From contig CAZIYW010000048.1 of assembly GCA_964543525.1 (NCBI GenBank), forward strand, positions 1 through 37,603: 37,603 bases of DNA. Direction: 5' to 3'. This stretch comes from CBDVBE01 sp964543525. GTDB lineage: Bacteria > Fibrobacterota > Chitinivibrionia > Chitinivibrionales > JANQEN01. The translations under genes and the position numbers were made by a program. Positions within the stretch are counted from its first letter, which is position 1. Each line of letters opens with the position of its first letter. Under the pieces are notes generated by a model. That model was not told the DNA's origin. It did not search any database and saw only the letters and a program-made list of their open reading frames with translations. This document shows, one piece after another, positions 9,375 through 14,738 of this stretch.

Positions 9375-9401
9375 TAAAGTTTTTTCATCTTCATCCGATA
9401 T
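9375..9401 (+). promoter_or_regulatory. Sigma-28 (FliA)-type flagellar promoter
   Basis: TAAAGTTT at 9375-9382, an 11-nt spacer, then TCCGATAT at 9394-9401. The enteric sigma-28 consensus is TAAAGTTT, 11 nt, GCCGATAA: the -35 element matches fully, the spacer is exact and the -10 matches at six of eight positions. Transcription would start near 9408, leaving a leader of about 185 nt before the flagellin ATG. Class-3 flagellin genes are normally under this sigma factor. Confidence 0.85.
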
Positions 9402-9464
9402 AACGGAATAGGGTGAAGTAGACACACTTCACAATCTTTGAAAAAGCGGCAATACCGAGGAATT

Positions 9465-9518
9465 ATGAAAAATGTTCAAGTGCACCTTGATATTGCCGAT
9501 TTAAGTAACAGGACGTAA
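9465..9518 (+). CDS. Possible 17-codon leader peptide upstream of flagellin
   Basis: An ATG at 9465 preceded closely by GAGGA (9457-9461) opens 17 codons (MKNVQVHLDIADLSNRT) ending in TAA at 9516-9518, inside the flagellin 5' leader. The ribosome-binding spacing is short (three to four bases). The ORF lies across an inverted repeat (CGGCAATA at 9447-9454, TATTGCCG at 9491-9498), so translation would disturb that structure. It may be a regulatory upstream ORF or a chance frame; nothing in the peptide is recognisable. Confidence 0.3.
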   Translation: MKNVQVHLDIADLSNRT

Positions 9519-9540
9519 TGCGCTAAGTGCATGTCCTTAG

Positions 9541-9592
9541 TTTCAAGGATGATACTAATCTATCATTCTCCACTATCAACAAGGATGTTGGT
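9541..9592 (+). promoter_or_regulatory. Two CsrA/RsmA-like binding sites over the flagellin ribosome binding site
   Basis: The flagellin Shine-Dalgarno AGGA (9582-9585) is the loop of a perfect hairpin CAACA-AGGA-TGTTG (9577-9590), extendable by one A-U and one G-U pair. The stretch ACAAGGATGT equals the core of the CsrA consensus RUACARGGAUGU. A second copy, CAAGGATG at 9544-9551, sits in a weaker TCA-AGGA-TGA hairpin 36 nt upstream. This arrangement would let a CsrA dimer bridge both sites and block translation, as known for hag of Bacillus subtilis. The presence of CsrA in this organism is not shown by the window. Confidence 0.65.
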
Positions 9593-10729
9593 ATGAGAAT
9601 CAACCACAATATCTCTGCAATGAACGCGCAGGTTTCGGTATTTAAAGTGTCGCGTTCAACCACTAGTTCAATCGAAAAATTATCTACCGGATTACGAATT
9701 AACCGGGCATCGGATGATGCAGCCGGTCTCGGTGTTTCTGAAAACCTGCGGACACAGGTACGGGGTCTAGCTCAGGCATCAAAAAACACACAGGATTTTA
9801 TAGCGTTGCTCAATATAGCGGAAGGCGCCCTGAATGAACAATCGGCTATTCTCCAGAGGATGCGGGAGTTGGTAATCCAGGCAAAGAATGATACCTATAC
9901 TCAAACAGAGCGAAATTATATGGGTGAGGAGTTCCAGGCTCTGGGAGAAGAATTGGACAGAATGGCACGAACGACCAATTACAACGGAATGAAGCTTTTC
10001 TACTGGGTTAATAGAACTACTTCCGCTACCGGTGATCCGAAAGTGATGGATGATGCCACCGATGCATGGGATGCAGCAGCGGATGCGGTATTCGGAGCAA
10101 ACGACGACGGCGGCGCCACACTCTTTAACATGATGGTTGGTGCAAATTATTCATCTACTGATGCCAGTGCAAAGAATACGGCCGCTCAGTACAATAGTTT
10201 TGACAAAACTGCGGCGAATTTAATTTCCGTACAACTAGGGCAAATGGATATCAAAGGTTTATTTAATAAGACTGAAAATACCGCAACACAGGCATGGAAT
10301 TTTATAACGGGAAACGGGAACGTTAATCCCTTTGACTGGAACAACGGAGTAGGTTTACAGGGTATAGCCTGGGCCAACTTGCAGGATAAGCTGGGTACCA
10401 TTCTACAACTTATTGATGGGGATAATTTAACCTACATGTCAGGTACGGGGAATCCGGCCTGGTCAGTGGGAACAAATTATACCGGCCTTGAACGTGTCAA
10501 CAAAATGCGAGCCTACATTGGAGCCATGATCAACCGGTTGGAACATAACATGAATAATCTGAGTGAAGCGGAAACCAATCAACAGGCAGCCGAAAGCCTT
10601 ATCCGCGATGTTGATTTTGCCCAGGAAACAGCCACATTTACCAAGAATCAGATACTGACACAAACAGCAACAAGCATGCTGGCTCAGGCAAATGTCCAGC
10701 CGGTGCAGATTATGCGTTTACTGCAATAG
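9593..10729 (+). CDS. fliC: Flagellin
   Basis: Structural subunit of the flagellar filament, 379 aa from this start. The N-terminal D0/D1 domain (MRINHNISAMNAQ, IEKLSTGLRINRASDDAAGLGVSENL, NIAEGALNEQSAILQRMRELVIQA) and the C-terminal D1/D0 domain (EAETNQQAAESLIRDVDFAQE, ending in IMRLLQ) are canonical. The central region (about 145-300) is a variable, Asp/Ala/Asn-rich D2-type insert with little cysteine or proline. The frame is open further upstream to an ATG at 9527, but homology starts at MRINHN and AAGGA lies seven bases before 9593, so 9593 is chosen. The gene has its own sigma-28-like promoter and a terminator, so it is monocistronic. The leader suggests post-transcriptional control by CsrA. 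Confidence 0.96.
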   Translation: MRINHNISAMNAQVSVFKVSRSTTSSIEKLSTGLRINRASDDAAGLGVSENLRTQVRGLAQASKNTQDFIALLNIAEGALNEQSAILQRMRELVIQAKNDTYTQTERNYMGEEFQALGEELDRMARTTNYNGMKLFYWVNRTTSATGDPKVMDDATDAWDAAADAVFGANDDGGATLFNMMVGANYSSTDASAKNTAAQYNSFDKTAANLISVQLGQMDIKGLFNKTENTATQAWNFITGNGNVNPFDWNNGVGLQGIAWANLQDKLGTILQLIDGDNLTYMSGTGNPAWSVGTNYTGLERVNKMRAYIGAMINRLEHNMNNLSEAETNQQAAESLIRDVDFAQETATFTKNQILTQTATSMLAQANVQPVQIMRLLQ

Positions 10730-10756
10730 CAACGCTGTTATAAGGATATAACCGAG

Positions 10757-10788
10757 GCATCAATCTTATGTGGGTTGATGCTTTTTTT
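10757..10788 (+). terminator. Intrinsic terminator of flagellin
   Basis: Perfect 7-bp stem GCATCAA (10757-10763) with TTGATGC (10775-10781), an 11-nt loop and a run of seven T. It ends 59 bp after the flagellin stop and separates flagellin from the downstream peptide-modification genes. Confidence 0.85.
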
Positions 10789-10846
10789 ATTTACATCCGT
10801 ATATTGCTATTCAAAAGCATTCCTAATCAATCCTTACCTGAAAAAG

Positions 10847-10875
10847 TTGCTTTTTTCCATTAAAAGAGTTAATTT
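10847..10875 (+). promoter_or_regulatory. Weak candidate sigma-70 promoter for the HprK/PqqD operon
   Basis: TTGCTT (10847-10852), a 17-nt spacer and TAATTT (10870-10875). Each hexamer matches only about half of the consensus, but the spacing is ideal. It is the best pair found between the flagellin terminator and the ATG at 10978. Low certainty. Confidence 0.3.
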
Positions 10876-10977
10876 AAGCCAAAGTACAAACAATGATGCC
10901 GGATAATTCCGTTCCTTTTCCACGACGCATGAAAGGGCGCTGGGTCACACCTGAATTACTGTACTACTTTACTGTTT

Positions 10978-12102
10978 ATGATACTCGAAATTGCCACGCT
11001 CCGCATAAAAATCACCCCTGCGTACACCTATAACCTCACTTCGGATTTCATGAAAAGAATTTTCAGTCTGTATACCGCGAAAAAATCAGGCGGGAGTTTT
11101 GATTTTGAGATACAACTGGTTGAAAAGATGGATCGACCTTCAGCAGTTCACGCTATGGAATCCAGGGGTGATACACGGTACTTTGAAAACGAAGAGCTGT
11201 TCATATTCGAAACAGAGTCCTGGGCATCCACGATTTTCTGGAAACGGAAATTAATGACCACCGTGTTTTTTCAGTACGAAGATAACGGCTTAGTGGAACG
11301 GTTATTCCTGCGAAACCTTAAACTGCTCGTATCACTGCTTATACTGAAAAAGGGCGGTCTGCCCTTTCACTGTTCCGCCGTGTCACCACCGGACAATAAA
11401 TACGGCATCCTTTTTTCAGGTCCTCCCGGCTCCGGGAAAACTAAAATGGCGGTGACCTTTCAGTTAAAAAAGCGGTGGCATGTCTTTAATGACGAATTTA
11501 ACGGCATTCTCCCATGCGACAACCATTACTTTGTATACTCTACTCCTTTTACTACACCGGAAAAGTTCGTTCACTGTTCCTCCGGCAAAACCCCGGTTAA
11601 AAAAATTTACTTTCTGCAAGAGGCACCCGTCACGGAAACCGGAACACTCTCTTTACAGCAGAAATATTTTTCCGTGCTGGGCGGTATTTATACCTTCCCA
11701 ACCTCTGAAAATTTCAGTATAATTATAATGGAAAGGGCGGAAGATTTTGCCCGCAAAATTCCCATAGAGATGTTATATATTAATAATAAAAACAGCAATC
11801 CCGACAAACTTATTAAACTGACGCAGCAAAAGCAGGTAACCATGGTTAAAGTAAGTGACTCCGTATCGGTACGCAAAATAGAAGACGAGGTCTTTATTTT
11901 TGACAGGAAATCGTCAACAATTCATACACTGAACAAGGTCGGTTCATATATCTGGGAGCTGTTAACCGAAAATGTCCCTGCCGAAAAGATTACCGGAAAG
12001 ATATGCTCCCGATTCGATATTGATGAGAAGACAGCGGAAAGGGATAAGGTGGAATTTATTAAGGAATTAAAAGAGAAAAAGCTGTTGGAGATTGAACCAT
12101 AA
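10978..12102 (+). CDS. HprK-like kinase fused to a C-terminal PqqD/RiPP recognition element domain
   Basis: A 374-aa two-domain protein. Residues about 100-260 resemble the HPr kinase/phosphorylase catalytic domain: GGLPFHCSAV, P-loop GPPGSGKT at 148-155, an acidic NDE at 171-173 where HprK relatives have (N/S)DD, and the YSTPF block. Residues about 284-374 are a PqqD domain: a beta-strand region followed by STIHTLNKVGSYIWELL and the helical remainder ending in ELKEKKLLEIEP. PqqD-type domains (RiPP recognition elements) bind leader peptides for radical SAM partners. HprK relatives phosphorylate the C-terminal Ser of some lasso peptide precursors. It heads a plus-strand set with a radical SAM/SPASM enzyme, a peptidase and a small peptide gene. 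No Shine-Dalgarno is visible before the ATG, and no upstream in-frame ATG exists. Whether it is kinase or phosphorylase, and on which substrate, is inference. Confidence 0.85.
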   Translation: MILEIATLRIKITPAYTYNLTSDFMKRIFSLYTAKKSGGSFDFEIQLVEKMDRPSAVHAMESRGDTRYFENEELFIFETESWASTIFWKRKLMTTVFFQYEDNGLVERLFLRNLKLLVSLLILKKGGLPFHCSAVSPPDNKYGILFSGPPGSGKTKMAVTFQLKKRWHVFNDEFNGILPCDNHYFVYSTPFTTPEKFVHCSSGKTPVKKIYFLQEAPVTETGTLSLQQKYFSVLGGIYTFPTSENFSIIIMERAEDFARKIPIEMLYINNKNSNPDKLIKLTQQKQVTMVKVSDSVSVRKIEDEVFIFDRKSSTIHTLNKVGSYIWELLTENVPAEKITGKICSRFDIDEKTAERDKVEFIKELKEKKLLEIEP

Positions 12103-12165
12103 CGCTCAGAGACTGCTTAATATTTCTCCCCGCAGGCGGATTCGAAATTATATCTGTAAAATACC

Positions 12166-13233
12166 ATGATACCATTTGAAAAGTACGACAGTAGAATATT
12201 TGATCTTGGCATGCGGAACCATTACACGATGGCGGCCATAGAGTTGACAAAAAGGTGTAATGCCGCATGTGACTACTGTTATGTATCAGACAACACCAGC
12301 CGGGATCTTTCAACAGACAAAGTCATTGAAATAATTGACAAACTGGCCGACGCCGGGCTGATGCATCTGAACCTCACCGGCGGAGAACCGTTTATGCGCG
12401 AAGACCTGACGGCTATCCTGGATCATATAATAAAAAGAAATTTCTGGAAAACCTCGATTTATACCAACGGGACTCTTATTACGGATCGCCATATTGACTA
12501 TATCCGTAAAAACCGGCAGTATATCAGCCTTGTTCAGTTTTCCGTGTATTCGCATATTCCGGAAGTGCACGATGCCTATGTCGGTATACCCGGAGCATTC
12601 GAAAAAATACTGGACACAAGCAGGAGACTCAGAGACGCCGGTGTCTTTGTTCCCATGGCGTTTAACATACTGGACATAAATCATACTGCAATAGGCGACA
12701 CGGTTCGCTTTTTCAAAGAGCATGGCTATACTATACGATGCGGATTCAATAAAATTATCAACAGCAGGAAAAGTGGTGATCGGAACCAGAATCTGCAGAG
12801 GCTTCAGCAGGCAACCTCCTTTGATTTTTACTGCGACTTGCTCAGCGCTGTAACTCCTGAATTCCTGGAAAATGAAAAAATTAACTACCGTAAACAGTTG
12901 AAAAACACAGCGCCGGAAGATATTCTTCTGTGCAGAGGTATAATATATTCCATATATATCGATGCTGAAGGCTATCTGAAACCATGCAGCTCTTTCAGAA
13001 ACTTGCAGGTGGGGAATATCTTTGAAAAGGGATCATTGCATGATATTGTAAACAGGTCTGATGAACTTAAAAAACTGAAAGCGCTTCGACGAGCGGATCT
13101 CCAACCGTGTAGAACATGCAGCCACATTGCCATGTGCAATATCTGTATCGGGGCGGTACATACCGAAACAGGACAGCTCAAACATCCGTCGGACCAGTTT
13201 TGTGCCTATGCGAAAGCTGTTGAATATGTGTAA
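12166..13233 (+). CDS. Radical SAM/SPASM peptide-modifying enzyme
   Basis: A 355-aa radical SAM protein. The [4Fe-4S]-SAM motif is CNAACDYC (C31, C35, C38), followed by the glycine-rich LNLTGGEPFMREDL. The C-terminal SPASM region carries extra cysteines for auxiliary clusters: LLCRGIIYSIYIDAEG, LKPCSSF, and the closing CRTCSHIAMCNIC with a later C near the end. Such enzymes install cross-links or other changes on ribosomal peptides and usually need a PqqD-type partner, which is encoded directly upstream. The gap to the kinase/PqqD gene is 63 bp and no Shine-Dalgarno is seen. Its likely substrate is the 56-codon peptide at 13693. The chemistry cannot be read from the sequence. Some SPASM enzymes mature proteins instead (anaerobic sulfatase maturases), but the context argues for a peptide. 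Confidence 0.92.
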   Translation: MIPFEKYDSRIFDLGMRNHYTMAAIELTKRCNAACDYCYVSDNTSRDLSTDKVIEIIDKLADAGLMHLNLTGGEPFMREDLTAILDHIIKRNFWKTSIYTNGTLITDRHIDYIRKNRQYISLVQFSVYSHIPEVHDAYVGIPGAFEKILDTSRRLRDAGVFVPMAFNILDINHTAIGDTVRFFKEHGYTIRCGFNKIINSRKSGDRNQNLQRLQQATSFDFYCDLLSAVTPEFLENEKINYRKQLKNTAPEDILLCRGIIYSIYIDAEGYLKPCSSFRNLQVGNIFEKGSLHDIVNRSDELKKLKALRRADLQPCRTCSHIAMCNICIGAVHTETGQLKHPSDQFCAYAKAVEYV

Positions 13234-13265
13234 CAAATTTAAACTATCAAATTTTCTAATAAACA

Positions 13266-13709
13266 ATGAATAATAAATACAAAGCAATAACTGATTTTCT
13301 TTTTACAACTCCGATGCCGACATTAAAGATTTGCAGCAATTCCATGCAACCTTTACTTACAGAAGGTCAGCAAATAAGCATTTTACCGCTGCGTAGACCT
13401 TTGACATGCGGCAAATGCTATATTTTTGTTTATAAGGGCAAATTATTTGTCCACCGTCTTATAAGAACAATGAACAGTAAAGCTGTTTTTATCGCAGACA
13501 GCGCTCAAAAAAACGAGGTGGTTCCTATTGACGCAATAATCGCGGAACCGGTCTTATACCAGAAGAGAATAAGTATATTTATAGTTCGTATGTTAAATTA
13601 TTTTTTTTATTTTTTTATAAAAAAATTTCCCTTTTTAGCCAGACTACGTGTAAAAACAGTGCGGGGAATCATTAAATGCGAAAGGGCCCTGTATGAAAGA
13701 GGTATATGA
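13266..13709 (+). CDS. S24/S26 (signal peptidase-like) membrane peptidase
   Basis: A 147-aa protein with the S26 serine region TLKICSNSMQPLLTEGQQI (Ser in SNSM as probable nucleophile). The second block GKCYIFVYKGKLFVHRLI has His where the eukaryotic/archaeal-type signal peptidases carry their His base rather than the bacterial Lys. A third block, FIADSAQKNEVVPID, resembles the usual GDxN...D segment but is degenerate. Residues about 100-125 are strongly hydrophobic and aromatic (a membrane segment), followed by a basic tail. The gene lies 32 bp after the radical SAM gene and its last 17 bp overlap the peptide gene, suggesting translational coupling. Leader removal from the adjacent peptide is a plausible job but is not shown. 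No Shine-Dalgarno is visible before the ATG. Confidence 0.75.
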   Translation: MNNKYKAITDFLFTTPMPTLKICSNSMQPLLTEGQQISILPLRRPLTCGKCYIFVYKGKLFVHRLIRTMNSKAVFIADSAQKNEVVPIDAIIAEPVLYQKRISIFIVRMLNYFFYFFIKKFPFLARLRVKTVRGIIKCERALYERGI

Positions 13710-13863
13710 AAAACCGTCAATTGAATCAGAAAAATTCTCACTTGAAATGATGCAAGCGACATGTGATATATCTAAAAAAGATGCTTACGGTTATTCACTC
13801 TATCCCGCTTACTACCCTGGTTCCTGCGAGGGTTGCGCTAATACCAGCTGGACAAATTCATAG
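13693..13863 (+). CDS. Candidate RiPP precursor peptide (56 aa)
   Basis: A short gene that starts inside the end of the peptidase gene in another frame, with GAAAGGG six bases before the ATG. It is the only gene of this plus-strand set with a visible ribosome binding site. Residues 5-15 read YEKPSIESEKF, close to the YxxPxL...F leader motif bound by lasso-type RiPP recognition elements. After C24 and a KKD stretch, residues 32-43 read YGYSLYPAYYPG. The end holds C45, C48, the triplet W53-T54-N55 and a terminal Ser56. Six Tyr, three Cys and one Trp in 56 residues suit a modified core. It follows PqqD, radical SAM and peptidase genes and stops 5 bp from the convergent sulfotransferase stop. The leader/core boundary and the modifications are unknown. 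Confidence 0.8.
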   Translation: MKEVYEKPSIESEKFSLEMMQATCDISKKDAYGYSLYPAYYPGSCEGCANTSWTNS

Positions 13864-13868
13864 TACGA

Positions 13869-14738
13869 TTATCCGGCATTTTTTATCTTTCTACGTATCC
13901 TGTGCGCACTCATCTTGCTTGATATTAATCGGGTTACATTGCCCGGAAACATGACTGCGAACCGGACCATCCGCTTCATTACCTTGTCTTCACTATACAT
14001 ATACCCGTATTTTTCAGCATGTTTCTTCAGAGACTCACTTATTTTCCATCTTCTTACTTTTGGAAAAAGGGATGCCGATTTCCTACCGACACTGACAGGC
14101 ATAATATGCTTATAGGTATAGGGGAAATCACGTATACCGCAGTGTTTAAAAATCATTGGCACATAGCAGGCTGGTGCGGCAGCAAGATCTTCATACCGGA
14201 AAAGCGGTATATAGCCAATCCTCATCTGGAGTTCCTCCAGATGAGCGTACTGGTCAAGCCAGATTCTCTCTCGTGTCGCCGGTGATGCTATTTTAAACTG
14301 CGAGGCCCATAGCTCATACTGGCTAGTTATCGCGTCACGCGGATCTCTTATCATGGCAAACATACGCACAACATTGCCCCTTTGTATATATCGATGCAGG
14401 AGTTCCATTGCCCTTCTGTTTCCCAGATAATAAGGACTTTTATCGAAAACAATAGGTCCTTGAGCCTCCAGGATAGAATCCCATAATGCAAACACCGTTT
14501 TTTCAGTGTATTTTTCAGGCAACGATATTGAAGGAAGCGTTTGGTGTAATTTTTTTTCCAGTTTTTCAGGTTTTCCGGCTATTGCTTTTTCGGCAAGGCT
14601 CCAGAAGTGCGGTTCACAATTGAAAACAGTGGGATCTTCGTCGCATATTCCTACATCAGGATGTTTCTGAAATATCCTGAAAATCGCGGTTGAACCGCAG
14701 CGCGGTGCGCTGAGTAATATTATCGTCCGCTTTTCCAT
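13869..14738 (-). CDS. PAPS-dependent sulfotransferase family protein
   Basis: A 289-aa cytosolic sulfotransferase. The 5'-phosphosulfate loop is IILLSAPRCGSTAIFRIF at residues about 5-22. The 3'-phosphate element is MFAMIRDPRDAITSQYELW near residues 130-148. Family members transfer sulfate from PAPS to sugars, lipids, small molecules or tyrosine. It is the last gene of a minus-strand operon; its start overlaps the preceding nucleotidyltransferase/propeller gene by 19 bp, and its stop is 5 bp from that of the peptide gene on the other strand. The Tyr-rich peptide is an attractive substrate, but an exported glycan or lipid is equally possible. A short basic tail (RRKIKNAG) ends the protein. 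Confidence 0.88.
   Translation of the reverse strand: MEKRTIILLSAPRCGSTAIFRIFQKHPDVGICDEDPTVFNCEPHFWSLAEKAIAGKPEKLEKKLHQTLPSISLPEKYTEKTVFALWDSILEAQGPIVFDKSPYYLGNRRAMELLHRYIQRGNVVRMFAMIRDPRDAITSQYELWASQFKIASPATRERIWLDQYAHLEELQMRIGYIPLFRYEDLAAAPACYVPMIFKHCGIRDFPYTYKHIMPVSVGRKSASLFPKVRRWKISESLKKHAEKYGYMYSEDKVMKRMVRFAVMFPGNVTRLISSKMSAHRIRRKIKNAG

Noticed and set aside
9527..9592. Upstream extension of flagellin by 22 residues from the ATG at 9527.
   Set aside because: Flagellins start at MRINHN and have no leader; AAGGA is correctly spaced for 9593 only.
9549..9596. A 15-codon frame ending in an ATGA overlap with the flagellin start.
   Set aside because: Its only possible ribosome binding site touches the start codon; the sequence is better explained by the repeated CAAGGATG CsrA-like element.
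10893..11033. A 45-46-codon ORF (starting MMPDNSVPFPRR) upstream of and overlapping the kinase/PqqD gene in another frame.
   Set aside because: No ribosome binding site and no RiPP-like leader motif; it runs deep into the kinase gene, whose frame is clearly real.
12166..13863. The idea that the plus-strand set is a lasso peptide cluster.
   Set aside because: The leader motif fits, but no B2 transglutaminase-like protease or Asn-synthetase-like cyclase is present, and the core shows no clear Gly/Ala/Ser/Cys1 with Asp/Glu at position 7-9 after a Thr at the penultimate leader position.
10896..13879. A 12-bp perfect inverted repeat (ATGCCGGATAAT at 10896-10907 and its complement at 13868-13879) that brackets the plus-strand peptide-modification genes.
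   Set aside because: Pairs of 12-mers are expected by chance many times in a window this size, one copy lies in the end of the sulfotransferase coding sequence, and there is no transposase or target-site duplication.
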